A DNA stretch of 13,532 nucleotides from DATJWY01 sp035500775 (GTDB taxonomy: Bacteria > Pseudomonadota > Alphaproteobacteria > Acetobacterales > Acetobacteraceae): positions 1 to 13,532 of the forward strand of contig DATJWY010000285.1 of the NCBI GenBank assembly GCA_035500775.1. The letters are read 5' to 3'. Positions 7,256 through 13,532 of the stretch are shown one piece after another; positions within the stretch are counted from its first letter, which is position 1; each line of letters begins with the position of its first letter. A model generated the notes under the pieces. The model worked only from the letters and a program-made list of their open reading frames with translations, ran no database searches and had not been told where the DNA came from. Position numbers and translations under genes: made by a program.

Positions 7256-8227
7256 TCAGTGCAGCCGGGGCGCGCGCAGGAAGGTCGCCCGGTCGGCGGT
7301 GAGCACATCGACGGTCAGCTCGTCCTCGTCACGCGCGAGCCGCAGCGTGACCAGCGTTCCCGCCGGGCCGCAGCTCCAGATCTGGCGCCACAGTCCGGCG
7401 AGGTCGCTGATCTCCTCGCCGCCCACCGCGATGATGCGGTCGCCGGCGCGGATGCCGGCCCGCTCCGCCGGGCCGCCCGGGGCCAGTCCGCCAACCACGA
7501 CCGCCTCGTCGTTCTCCATGGCGAAGAGGCCGAGCCAGGGCCGCGCCGGCCGGTTGACGCGGCCGAGGCGGACCAGATCCCCGAGCACCGGAAGCAGGCG
7601 GCTGATCGGCACCACCACGTTCATATCGACACGCCGCCCCTTGGGGTCGGGCTGTTGCAGGATCAGCGAGCCGATGCCGAGCAGCGCGCCATCCGGGCCG
7701 AGCAGCGCCGTGCCGCCCCAGAACGGATGCGCCGGCGCGGTGAACAGCGCGTCATCGAGCAGGTATTCCCAGTAGCCGGCGAATTCCTGGCGGCCGACGA
7801 TCCGTGTCTCCATCGCGCTGCTGCGGCCACCGGCGGCCGCGAGCAGGGCATGCGCCCCGATCTCCAGCCGGTCGGGATCGCCGAAACGCAGTTCCGGCGC
7901 ATCGAGCCGCCCGAGCGGCTGCACGAGCGCGAAGCCTGACTCCACATCCAGCGCCAGCACATGCCCGGGGAGGACCCGGCCGTCTCCGGTGGTGAGCCAG
8001 ACGGTTTCCGCTTCCATCACCAGATAGGCCATGGTCAGCACCAGCCCGCCTTCGATGGCGACGCCGCTGCCGCTCCGCTCCGTGCCGAGGGTGGAGGCGG
8101 TGAAGGCCGCATCCGGCACATTGGCGCGCAGCCGCACGATCCCTTGCAGGAGGTGATCGAGGTCGAAGGTGTAGTCCGCCGCATGGGGCTGCAGATTGGG
8201 CGGGATATCCCGTTCTTTTTCGGCCAT
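7256..8227 (-). CDS. HtrA-like trypsin-fold/PDZ protein lacking the catalytic triad
   Basis: The 323-residue protein follows the DegP/HtrA plan: a chymotrypsin-like domain at about 25-215 and one PDZ domain at about 228-315 (LGLF, AERAGIRAGDRIIAVGG). All three catalytic positions are changed. The TNNHVV histidine site reads TMAYLV (Y68), the D-x-x-x-D aspartate site reads DVESG (G98), and the GNSGG serine site reads PFWGG (W170). The fold-defining residues around them (GSGVAI, VLT, FALVQ, LLGIGSL) are intact, and the coding frame has no frameshift or stop, so this looks like a maintained pseudoprotease and not a decayed gene. No signal peptide is visible (MAEKERDIPPN), unlike periplasmic HtrA, so it may be cytoplasmic. 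The segment EFAGYWEYLLDDALF (148-162) may be a family signature. Automatic annotation will probably call it a serine protease; binding or scaffolding is more likely. Confidence 0.85.
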   Translation of the reverse strand: MAEKERDIPPNLQPHAADYTFDLDHLLQGIVRLRANVPDAAFTASTLGTERSGSGVAIEGGLVLTMAYLVMEAETVWLTTGDGRVLPGHVLALDVESGFALVQPLGRLDAPELRFGDPDRLEIGAHALLAAAGGRSSAMETRIVGRQEFAGYWEYLLDDALFTAPAHPFWGGTALLGPDGALLGIGSLILQQPDPKGRRVDMNVVVPISRLLPVLGDLVRLGRVNRPARPWLGLFAMENDEAVVVGGLAPGGPAERAGIRAGDRIIAVGGEEISDLAGLWRQIWSCGPAGTLVTLRLARDEDELTVDVLTADRATFLRAPRLH

Positions 8228-8280
8228 AATTCTGCCCGACCGTTTCTCGCATGCGCCTGAAGCGCGTGAGTACGTTTGCC

Positions 8281-8388
8281 CTTAGACCTTGATCGGATCA
8301 GGTCGACCGATACGATCATGGTCTAACGCCTTGTTTCGAGAGCACGATTCACGCTTTCCGACTATCAGCCTCAAGCGATCGCGCTCTA
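8281..8388 (+). repeat. 108-bp inverted repeat, left arm
   Basis: Matches the reverse complement of 8601-8708 at 99 of 108 positions with no gaps. The outer end folds on itself through GACCTTGATCG (8285-8295) and CGATCATGGTC (8312-8322), one mismatch in 11 pairs. The inner end is GCGATCGCGCTCTA. Both ends have TAGA/TCTA-type termini, which would fit TA target duplication by an IS630/mariner-type mechanism, but this is inference. Confidence 0.9.
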
Positions 8389-8442
8389 ACCGCGTCCGTG
8401 TCGTTGACGACCCGGCATGCGTCGCCATCCTGAGCCGATCGC

Positions 8443-8482
8443 CGCCATCGGTCCAGCCCCCGCCATCGGTCCAGCCCCCGCC
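8443..8482. repeat. 18-bp tandem repeat
   Basis: The unit CGCCATCGGTCCAGCCCC occurs twice without change (8443-8460, 8461-8478), followed by the first 4 bases of a third copy. It lies in the centre of the large inverted repeat. Being a perfect non-coding repeat, it may vary in copy number between strains. Confidence 0.85.
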
Positions 8483-8600
8483 TGACGAATGGCCTCCCAC
8501 CGGATCTCGCTCTCAGGTTGAGATGGTGGCGGAATTCTCTGCTTTCCACTTGTGGCTGTCGCGCCGTTGCCGTTACGGTGCCGTTGCGATTTTTCTTTCT

Positions 8601-8708
8601 TAGAGCGCGATCGCTTGAGGCTGGTAGTCGGAAAGCGTGAATCGCGCTTTCAAAACAAAGACTTAGACCATGATCGTATCAGTCGACCTGATCCGATCAT
8701 GGTCTAAG
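8601..8708 (-). repeat. 108-bp inverted repeat, right arm
   Basis: Inverted partner of 8281-8388. Its outer 47 bp (8662-8708) form a very strong hairpin: a perfect 15-bp stem CTTAGACCATGATCG / CGATCATGGTCTAAG plus an inner ATCAG/CTGAT stem. A second hairpin uses GAAAGCG (8631-8637) and CGCTTTC (8645-8651). It ends 22 bp before the acyltransferase ATG, so it should be in or next to that gene's leader or promoter. Confidence 0.9.
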
Positions 8709-8730
8709 TCCTGCCGAACGAGCGGAAACC

Positions 8731-9912
8731 ATGCCTGGACGTGGGTACATACTGTCCCTCGACGGTCTCAGGGCGGTGTCGATCCTGCTGGTGCTGTTCT
8801 CCCATGTTGGTTTCGGCGCGATCGTGCCCGGCGCGTTCGGGGTGACGCTGTTCTTCTTCATCAGCGGTTATCTTATCACCGGCCAGCTCGCGGCCGAGAT
8901 CGCGGCGAGCGGCCGGGTTTCGCTCCGCGCCTTCTATCTGCGGCGGGCATTGCGGCTGCTGCCGGCGGGGCTCGCTTATATCCTCGTCTCCGGCCTGGTC
9001 TTCATGGCCGCCGGCGGCTGGATCTCCCGTGGCGGCTGGGCGGCGGCGCTCGCCTACGGGGCCAATTACTACGATATCTGGATCGGCTATCGTTCCGACC
9101 TGGCCGGTATCCGCCACCCGTTCAACATCCTCTGGTCGCTGGCGGTCGAGGAGCATTTTTATCTGCTCTGGCCGGTCGCGTTGCTGGCCCTGTCGCGGTG
9201 GCGGGGGCCAGGGGACGGCGGGGCGCGCGGCTGGGCGGGCGCCATGCTGGCGGTGGGTGGGCTCTGCCTGCTGGTCCCCCTCTGGCGCGCCGGACTGCAT
9301 CACGCCTGCGCCGCGGGGCCGGACTGGGCGCTCTGCGGCGTGCCGGGGACCGATGGCGCGCCGTTCCGCTTCAACCGTTTATATCAGGCGAGCGATACAC
9401 GGATCGATTCCATTGCCTGGGGCGCGCTGGCCGCGCTGCTCGCCTGCGTGCGTCCCGAAGGACGGGAACGGGGCGGGCCAGGAGGGATCGCCCTCGCGCT
9501 CGTGTTGCTGGCCGTGGCCTTCGCGGTGCCGGGGGCGTGGTTCCGGGAGGTGGCGCGGACCAGTGTGCAGGGTGCCGCCCTCGCCATTCTGGTGCCGGCG
9601 ATCATCGGCGCGGATACGCAACTGCGCCGGGCGCTGGAGCGGCCGGCGGCGATCCTTCTCGGGCGCGCCAGCTACTCGCTCTATCTCTGGCATTGGGCGG
9701 CGCTTGCCATTGCCGATGCGCTGGCGCCCGGGAAAGGCCCGGTCTGGCTGGCGCTGGGACTCGGGCTCTCGGCCGCGTTCACCGTCGCCTCCTATCGCGG
9801 CATCGAGCGGCCGATGTTGCGCTGGCGGCGGCTTGCGGGGGCGCATGTGGCAGAGGCAAGCGGCGCGGCGGCGACGGAGGCGGGCCGCCTCGGGCTGGTC
9901 GGCACACTGTGA
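8731..9912 (+). CDS. acyltransferase 3 family membrane protein (OafA-like)
   Basis: These enzymes move acetyl or other acyl groups to sugars of lipopolysaccharide, exopolysaccharide or peptidoglycan at the inner membrane. The 393 residues cover only the integral membrane acyltransferase domain; there is no C-terminal SGNH domain. Family marks are LDGLRAVSILLVLFSH with the conserved H25, FFFISGYLIT (41-50), the basic FYLRRALRLLP (69-79), FNILWSLAVEEHFYLLWP (131-148, with His at the usual Gln position), and the late SYSLYLWHW and YRGIERPMLRW motifs. About ten hydrophobic segments are visible. The upstream Shine-Dalgarno sequence is poor (AGCGGAA). The glycosyltransferase and hydrolase downstream suggest a link to surface glycan or lipid modification, but 196 bp separates it from the next gene. 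Confidence 0.92.
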   Translation: MPGRGYILSLDGLRAVSILLVLFSHVGFGAIVPGAFGVTLFFFISGYLITGQLAAEIAASGRVSLRAFYLRRALRLLPAGLAYILVSGLVFMAAGGWISRGGWAAALAYGANYYDIWIGYRSDLAGIRHPFNILWSLAVEEHFYLLWPVALLALSRWRGPGDGGARGWAGAMLAVGGLCLLVPLWRAGLHHACAAGPDWALCGVPGTDGAPFRFNRLYQASDTRIDSIAWGALAALLACVRPEGRERGGPGGIALALVLLAVAFAVPGAWFREVARTSVQGAALAILVPAIIGADTQLRRALERPAAILLGRASYSLYLWHWAALAIADALAPGKGPVWLALGLGLSAAFTVASYRGIERPMLRWRRLAGAHVAEASGAAATEAGRLGLVGTL

Positions 9913-9915
9913 TCG

Positions 9916-9960
9916 CGCGGAATGAACGCCGGGATCATCCTGCGATGCAGGCATTCCGCG
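9916..9960 (+). terminator. candidate terminator after the acyltransferase gene
   Basis: CGCGGAATG (9916-9924) pairs perfectly with CATTCCGCG (9952-9960), enclosing a second hairpin CCTGC-GAT-GCAGG (9939-9951). The structure starts 3 nt after the acyltransferase stop. No U-run follows, so a Rho-dependent end or an RNA-protecting structure is as likely as an intrinsic terminator. Confidence 0.4.
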
Positions 9961-10036
9961 ACACGTGGGTAAAACGCCGGCATCCGGGGCCGGGGTCTGC
10001 CGGTGGATGTGTGCTGCTCCTGTCTGGTTCGGCCCG

Positions 10037-10093
10037 CATCAACGCCATTTCATCAACGCCATATAAGAACATTGCCGTATAAAAACATTGCCG
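10037..10093. repeat. two consecutive short tandem duplications before the hydrolase gene
   Basis: CATCAACGCCATTT/CATCAACGCCATAT (10037-10064, 13 of 14 identical) is followed at once by TATAAGAACATTGCCG/TATAAAAACATTGCCG (10062-10093, 15 of 16 identical). The second pair doubles a TATAAG/TATAAA sequence that could serve as a -10 element; no good -35 box is evident. The repeats end 2 bp before the ribosome binding site of the alpha/beta hydrolase. Confidence 0.8.
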
Positions 10094-10094
10094 C

Positions 10095-10102
10095 AGAGGG
10101 AG
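10095..10102 (+). promoter_or_regulatory. ribosome binding site fixing the hydrolase start
   Basis: AGAGGGAG lies 6 nt before ATG 10109. It favours that ATG over the TTG at 10088, which is inside the tandem repeat. Confidence 0.75.
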
Positions 10103-10108
10103 CGCCGC

Positions 10109-10978
10109 ATGAGCCCGCGTGAAGGTGAAATCCGCTATCTGCTTGCTGGCGCCTTCCATCGTCTGGCCTATACCGAATGGGGCGATCCGGCCGCGCCCGT
10201 CGTCCTCTGCGTGCACGGGCTGACCCGCACCGGGAGGGATTTCGATTCGCTCGCCGCGGCGCTGGCGCCGCGTTTCCGGGTCATCTGCCCGGATCTGCCG
10301 GGACGCGGCCGCTCCGATTGGCTGCCCGACCCCACCCTGTACCAGCCGCTGAGCTATGTGCAGGCGCTCGCGCATCTGTTGGCGGCGATCGGCGAGGAGG
10401 TGGCCTGGGTCGGCACTTCGCTCGGCGGCATTTGCGGCATGCTGGTCGCCGCCGCCTCGGGCACGCCGGTCACGCGTCTGGTGCTGAACGATATCGGCCC
10501 GCACATCCCGCGTGACGCGCTCGCCCGCATCCGGGCCTATCTCGGCACGCAGCTGGTGTTCCCCGATCTCGCCGCCCTGGAAGCGCATCTGCGCGTGATC
10601 CATGGACCGTTCGGCAAGCTGACCGACGTGCAATGGGCCCATGTGGCCCGCACTTCCGCCCGCACGCTGCCGGACGGGCAGATCGTCCTGCATTACGATC
10701 CGGGCATCGCCGTTCCGGTGCTGGCGAGCGAGCCGGCGGATACGGATATGTGGCCGGTCTGGCAGCGGATCACCGTTCCCATGCTGGCGATCAGAGGGGC
10801 GGAGAGCGACCTGCTGCTGCCGGAGACGTTCGCGCGCATGGCGCAGGGAGGGGCGCAAACCCTGGTGGTGCCGGAGACGGGACATGCCCCGGCGTTGATG
10901 GACGCGCCGACGATCCGGGCGGTGGAGCGGTTCCTGCTCGCCCCGGCGGACGCCGACCACCCGGGCGCGGAGTCGTGA
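10109..10978 (+). CDS. alpha/beta hydrolase, substrate unknown
   Basis: A 289-residue cytoplasmic-type alpha/beta hydrolase without signal peptide. The oxyanion motif is CVHGLTRTG (H36), the nucleophile elbow is VGTSLGG (S104), and the likely acid and base are D234 in GAESDLLL and H259 in PETGHAPAL, so the catalytic triad is complete. DLPGRGRSDW after strand 4 and LVLNDIGPHIP after the nucleophile region are common in esterases and C-C hydrolases of this fold. The cap region is short (about 140-205). Such proteins cleave esters, thioesters or lactones; nothing here fixes the substrate. The gene is 196 bp downstream of the acyltransferase and 106 bp upstream of the glycosyltransferase, so joint transcription is possible but not shown. 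Confidence 0.9.
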   Translation: MSPREGEIRYLLAGAFHRLAYTEWGDPAAPVVLCVHGLTRTGRDFDSLAAALAPRFRVICPDLPGRGRSDWLPDPTLYQPLSYVQALAHLLAAIGEEVAWVGTSLGGICGMLVAAASGTPVTRLVLNDIGPHIPRDALARIRAYLGTQLVFPDLAALEAHLRVIHGPFGKLTDVQWAHVARTSARTLPDGQIVLHYDPGIAVPVLASEPADTDMWPVWQRITVPMLAIRGAESDLLLPETFARMAQGGAQTLVVPETGHAPALMDAPTIRAVERFLLAPADADHPGAES

Positions 10979-11074
10979 TAACGCGCGGACGGTCATCCCC
11001 CCTCATGACCCAGCCGAGAAGCGGAGCGGCGGTTCTGCCTCGCCTGACGCGGCCTTCAGATCCGTTGCGGTGCC

Positions 11075-11080
11075 GGAGGG
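11075..11080 (+). promoter_or_regulatory. ribosome binding site fixing the glycosyltransferase start
   Basis: GGAGGG lies 4 nt before ATG 11085. The alternative GTG at 11070 precedes this site and would translate through it, so ATG 11085 is preferred. Confidence 0.7.
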
Positions 11081-11084
11081 ACGT

Positions 11085-12149
11085 ATGAACGAAGCGGTCG
11101 TGACCGATCCGGTGCGGGAAGCCGCGCAGTGCATCTGGACAGGCAAGACGGCTGCCATCGCGGACCTGCCGCGGATTGATCCCACCACCTGGGAGGGCGC
11201 GGTCCAGACGGATCTGATCGCGTTCGGCGCGCACGCGTCGCTGACCGCGCCGGCGGAAGCCGCCGCGCCCAATCCGCGGGTCGCCGTCGTCATGATGGCG
11301 AAGGACGAAGCCGATATCATCGGACGTAACCTCGGCTGGCTCTATTTCATCGGGGTGCGGCGCTTCGTCATCGCCGACAACGCCTCGACCGACGCCACGG
11401 CCGAGACGATCCGCGCCTTCCGCGCCCGCGCGCGGGATGCGGAACTCTATTTGGTCGATGATCCGGTGGTGCGGCACATTCAGGCGGAGAAGACGACCGG
11501 GCTCACGCGTTTCGCGATCTCGGCCTGGCCGGATCTCGCCTGGATCATTCCGGCGGATTCGGACGAGTTCCTGATCCCTATGGCGGGCCTCGCCAGGCTC
11601 GATGCAGTCGATCCGGCAATCGACGCGCTGACCATCCCGAAGGTCATCCATTTCCGGCACAGGGTCGCGCCCGCGGAGCACGACACGGTGATGGGGCGCA
11701 TGGGCTACCGCAGTCCGCTGTTCTGCGTGCCGCCGAAAGTCGTGCTGCGGGCCGATCTCCGGCTCACGATCACGCAGGGCAATCATCACGTGGTGCGGCT
11801 CGATGGGGTGCGACCGCGCTACAGCGGCGGCCTGAGCTTCGGTTTCTGTTACCGCGAGTTCCCAAACCGTAGCGCGGATCACTATCTGCGCAAGATTCGC
11901 AATGGCGGTCGCGCGATCCTCGCCGCCAATGCCGCTCTCGGCCGTGGCGTCGGCGGTGATCACTGGCTCGCTGCTTATGAACGATTGCAGGCCGTGGGCG
12001 AGGATGAGTTCCGGCGGGAGTTCGAGCGCGACTGGGTGATCGGACCGCGGCCCGGCTATATCATCGATCCGTTCGAGGGAGCGCCGGCGGGGATGCCGAT
12101 GACGGCGAAGCCCCGCCCCGCGACCGAGGCGCATGTCGTCGCCGTGTAG
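11085..12149 (+). CDS. GT2-like glycosyltransferase
   Basis: A 354-residue cytoplasmic or membrane-associated protein with a GT-A type fold resembling family 2 glycosyltransferases (the Glyco_tranf_2_4 type). The nucleotide-binding start is RVAVVMMAKDEADIIGRNL (65-83), followed by FVIADNASTDAT (94-105) and the metal-binding DxD motif in IIPADSDEFLIP (D158, D160). Two His-rich stretches, VIHFRHRV and QGNHHVVRLDG, lie in the acceptor half. The first 60 residues are extra to the catalytic core and have no recognisable domain. Donor and acceptor sugars cannot be read from sequence. The stop codon TAG coincides with the first bases of a degenerate repeat (12147 onward), so the exact C-terminus may have been set by that repeat. 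Confidence 0.88.
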   Translation: MNEAVVTDPVREAAQCIWTGKTAAIADLPRIDPTTWEGAVQTDLIAFGAHASLTAPAEAAAPNPRVAVVMMAKDEADIIGRNLGWLYFIGVRRFVIADNASTDATAETIRAFRARARDAELYLVDDPVVRHIQAEKTTGLTRFAISAWPDLAWIIPADSDEFLIPMAGLARLDAVDPAIDALTIPKVIHFRHRVAPAEHDTVMGRMGYRSPLFCVPPKVVLRADLRLTITQGNHHVVRLDGVRPRYSGGLSFGFCYREFPNRSADHYLRKIRNGGRAILAANAALGRGVGGDHWLAAYERLQAVGEDEFRREFERDWVIGPRPGYIIDPFEGAPAGMPMTAKPRPATEAHVVAV

Positions 12150-12171
12150 AGCGTGATTGCCTGAGATTGAA
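12147..12171 (+). repeat. degenerate copy of the inner end of the 108-bp repeat (left)
   Basis: TAGAGCGTGATTGCCTGAG matches the start of the right arm at 8601 (TAGAGCGCGATCGCTTGAG) at 16 of 19 positions; over 25 bp it is 18. Almost all differences are transitions. A partner in inverted orientation ends at 12343. Confidence 0.5.
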
Positions 12172-12182
12172 GCGCAGAGACT

Positions 12183-12230
12183 GGGGGCTTTGCCCCAAAC
12201 CCAACTGGGGCCTTGAGGCCCCAGACCCCC
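12183..12230 (+). repeat. double-hairpin module, copy C
   Basis: Degenerate relative of copy A with both hairpins kept: GGGGC-TTT-GCCCC (12184-12196) and CTGGGGCC-TTGA-GGCCCCAG (12205-12224), then ACCCCC. In the second stem the C-G pair of copy A at position 2 is replaced by T-A, a compensatory change. It follows the glycosyltransferase gene and is a candidate terminator for it. Confidence 0.75.
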
Positions 12231-12257
12231 GATATGTTATTACGACGAATGAAGTAA

Positions 12258-12313
12258 TGGGGTCCGGGGCCGTACGGCCCCGGCGGGGTGCAGGGGCGGC
12301 GCCTCTGGCCTTC
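12258..12313 (-). repeat. double-hairpin module, copy D (inverted)
   Basis: Read on the minus strand it matches copy A at 49 of 56 positions without gaps, including the CCGGGGCC/GGCCCCGG stem, here with loop GTAC so that the whole element is one perfect palindrome. With copy C it makes an inverted pair around a 27-bp AT-richer spacer at a convergent gene junction, as A and B do at 6691-6916. Confidence 0.85.
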
Positions 12314-12319
12314 CTATAC

Positions 12320-12343
12320 ATCAACCTAAAACTATCATGCTCT
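12320..12343 (-). repeat. degenerate copy of the inner end of the 108-bp repeat (right)
   Basis: The minus strand reads TAGAGCATGATAGTTTTAGG, matching the start of the 8601 arm at 17 of 24 positions. With 12147-12171 it brackets modules C and D in inverted orientation. Similarity is modest; the shared TAGAGC terminus and the mirrored placement are the main support. Confidence 0.4.
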
Positions 12344-12354
12344 AGAGATGAGAT

Positions 12355-12382
12355 CCGGTTCGGGAGTTTCCATCCGAACCGG
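12355..12382 (-). terminator. candidate terminator of hemB
   Basis: CCGGTTCGG (12355-12363) and CCGAACCGG (12374-12382) form a perfect 9-bp stem with a 10-nt loop. It lies about 50 nt after the hemB stop on the minus strand. The following bases are only mildly U-rich (ATCTCATCTC). Confidence 0.5.
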
Positions 12383-12433
12383 GGGAAGAGGCCCGCAAGA
12401 CCAAAGAGCAAGGGCGGTGTCGCCGTGCGCCGG

Positions 12434-13429
12434 TCAGGCGCCGCGCAGCCGCCGCGCCGCCTCGACCGCGAAATAGGTCAGCACGCCATTGGCGCCGGCG
12501 CGCTTGAAGGCGAGCAGGCTCTCCATCATCGCCCGCTCATGGTCCAGCCAGCCATTGCGGATCGCCGCCATCAGCATCGCGTATTCGCCGGAAACCTGAT
12601 AGGCGAAGGTCGGCACGGCGAAGCGGTCATGCACCCGGCGGATGATGTCGAGATACGGCATGCCGGGCTTGACCATGACCATGTCGGCGCCTTCCAGCAG
12701 GTCCATCTCGACCTCCCGCAGCGCCTCGTCCGAATTGGCCGGGTCCATCTGGTAGGTCTTCTTGTCGCCCTTGAGCGCGCCGCCGGAGCCGACCGCGTCA
12801 CGGAACGGGCCATAGAAGGCGCTCGCGTATTTGGCGGCGTAGCTCATGATCCTTGTATGGATCAGCCCGGCCTCGTCGAGCGCCGCGCGAATGGCGCCGA
12901 TCCGTCCGTCCATCATGTCGGAGGGCGCGATCACGTCGATGCCGGCCTCGGCCTGCACCACCGCCTGCCGCGTCAGCACCGCGAGCGTCTCGTCATTGGC
13001 GACGTAGCCGCCGCGCAGCACGCCGTCATGGCCATGCGTGGTGTAGGGGTCGAGCGCCACGTCGCCGATGAGGCCGATTTCCGGGAATTCCCGCTTCAGC
13101 AGCCGGGCGGCGCGGCACATCAGATTGTCGGGATTGCCGGCTTCCGTGCCCTCCGCGTCCTTCTTCTCAGGCGGGGTCGCCGGGAACAGGGCGATGGCCG
13201 GGATGCCGAGCCGGGAAGCCGGCTCCACATGCGCGGCGAGCCGGTCGAGCGTCACCCGCAGCACGCCTGGCATGGAGGCGACCTCCTGCATCTCGCCGCT
13301 GCCCTCGATGACGAAGATCGGCCAGATCAGGTCGTCCACCGAGAGCGTGGTTTCGGCGACGAGCCGCCGCGTCCAGGCATCGTGGCGGTTGCGGCGGAGG
13401 CGGGTGGTCGGGAAGCGGCCGACGGTCAT
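12434..13429 (-). CDS. hemB: delta-aminolevulinic acid dehydratase (porphobilinogen synthase)
   Basis: HemB condenses two 5-aminolevulinate molecules to porphobilinogen, the second common step of tetrapyrrole (heme, cobalamin, bacteriochlorophyll) synthesis in the cytoplasm. The 331-residue length is normal. The Schiff-base lysines are K200 in SYAAKYASAFYGPFRDA and K254 in MVMVKPGMPYLD. The metal loop at about 122-136 reads GDVALDPYTTHGHDG: the three cysteines of zinc enzymes are replaced by Ala, Asp and Asp (A125, D127, D135), as in the Mg-dependent alphaproteobacterial and pseudomonad type. The N-terminal RLRRNRHDAWTRRLVAE segment is the usual arm. The ATG has AGGA 9 nt upstream. It is a single gene here, convergent with the glycosyltransferase. 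Confidence 0.97.
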   Translation of the reverse strand: MTVGRFPTTRLRRNRHDAWTRRLVAETTLSVDDLIWPIFVIEGSGEMQEVASMPGVLRVTLDRLAAHVEPASRLGIPAIALFPATPPEKKDAEGTEAGNPDNLMCRAARLLKREFPEIGLIGDVALDPYTTHGHDGVLRGGYVANDETLAVLTRQAVVQAEAGIDVIAPSDMMDGRIGAIRAALDEAGLIHTRIMSYAAKYASAFYGPFRDAVGSGGALKGDKKTYQMDPANSDEALREVEMDLLEGADMVMVKPGMPYLDIIRRVHDRFAVPTFAYQVSGEYAMLMAAIRNGWLDHERAMMESLLAFKRAGANGVLTYFAVEAARRLRGA

Positions 13430-13532
13430 TGGCGGTTATCCTCGAATGACGCCGGCGACGGTTTCCGGCGTTCCTGCATAGGATCGGCCGGGCCATGGCG
13501 CAAAGCTTGCCCCGCGATTCATGCCTGGGTTG

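Larger units (their letters stand above)
8228..8730. other. gene-free divergent region with large inverted repeat
   Basis: This 503-bp region separates the minus-strand HtrA-like gene from the plus-strand acyltransferase. It contains two 108-bp inverted arms (8281-8388 and 8601-8708), a 212-bp central part with an 18-bp tandem repeat, and short flanks of 53 and 22 bp that must accommodate translation starts. Frames open through it in both directions, but they are mirror copies of the repeat arms and carry no recognisable protein. No transposase is present. Promoters for the two divergent genes should be here but I could not place convincing -35/-10 pairs. Confidence 0.7.

Noticed and set aside
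7256..8227. Decayed pseudogene as explanation for the triad-less protease
   Set aside because: The frame is intact over 323 codons, PDZ and core strands are well formed, and the substitutions are clean; this fits a maintained pseudoprotease better.
8443..8482. Tandem 18-bp units considered as a CRISPR fragment
   Set aside because: The units are directly adjacent with no spacers and there are no cas genes nearby.
8281..8708. Large inverted repeat considered as the ends of an insertion sequence
   Set aside because: Only 212 bp lie between the arms and no transposase or remnant can be read there, so at most it is a non-autonomous element.
8670..10082. Plus-strand open frame of 470 codons over the acyltransferase region
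   Set aside because: It overlaps the acyltransferase in another frame, starts inside the repeat arm and reads as Arg/Gly-rich low-complexity sequence.
10791..12134. Minus-strand open frame of 447 codons opposite the glycosyltransferase
   Set aside because: Arg/His/Asp-rich shadow of the plus-strand gene, with no recognisable motif.
13430..13532. Possible hemB promoter, TTGCGC with 17-bp spacing to TATGCA on the minus strand
   Set aside because: Only 4 of 6 and 3 of 6 consensus matches in a GC-rich background; too weak to list as a feature.

Overview
The window reads as an ordinary stretch of chromosome from a GC-rich alphaproteobacterium. Three things point there: strong GC bias in third codon positions in every gene, a HemB whose metal loop is of the cysteine-free type, and a bacterial leucyl/arginyl protein transferase. 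The GC-rich hairpin repeats between genes and the short Cys-rich lipoprotein remind me of Acetobacteraceae. That family assignment is inference from memory, not a search result.

Layout. (1) Positions 1-5273, minus strand: a tight three-gene run of penicillin-acylase-family hydrolase, RDD membrane protein and Bpt leucyltransferase, with a 4-bp overlap and then a 4-bp gap. After a 213-bp gap comes an FkbH-like SGNH/HAD protein that runs off the left edge. (2) 5423-6685, plus strand, divergent from the acylase: a PLP enzyme of the cystathionine gamma-synthase family. (3) 6915-8227, minus strand: a small Cys-rich lipoprotein and an HtrA-like protein in which all three catalytic triad positions are replaced. 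(4) 8228-8730: a 503-bp gene-free divergent region dominated by a 108-bp inverted repeat pair. (5) 8731-12149, plus strand: a membrane acyltransferase, an alpha/beta hydrolase and a GT2-type glycosyltransferase. (6) 12434-13429, minus strand: hemB.

The genes do not form one obvious pathway. Acyltransferase, glycosyltransferase and FkbH-like protein could all act on surface glycans or lipids, but they are not in one operon. Bpt belongs to the N-degron pathway, HemB to tetrapyrrole synthesis, and the PLP enzyme to sulfur amino acid metabolism.

The most notable structure is between the genes. Both convergent junctions (6686-6914 and 12150-12433) carry an inverted pair of one double-hairpin module, with sequence changes that keep the stems paired. 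The divergent junction at 8228-8730 holds a second family: two 108-bp arms about 92% identical in inverted orientation, each able to fold on itself. Weak relatives of its inner end bracket the repeat pair at 12147-12343. I see no CRISPR array, tRNA, rRNA, transposase gene or defence system, and no clear sign of a wholly new multi-gene system.
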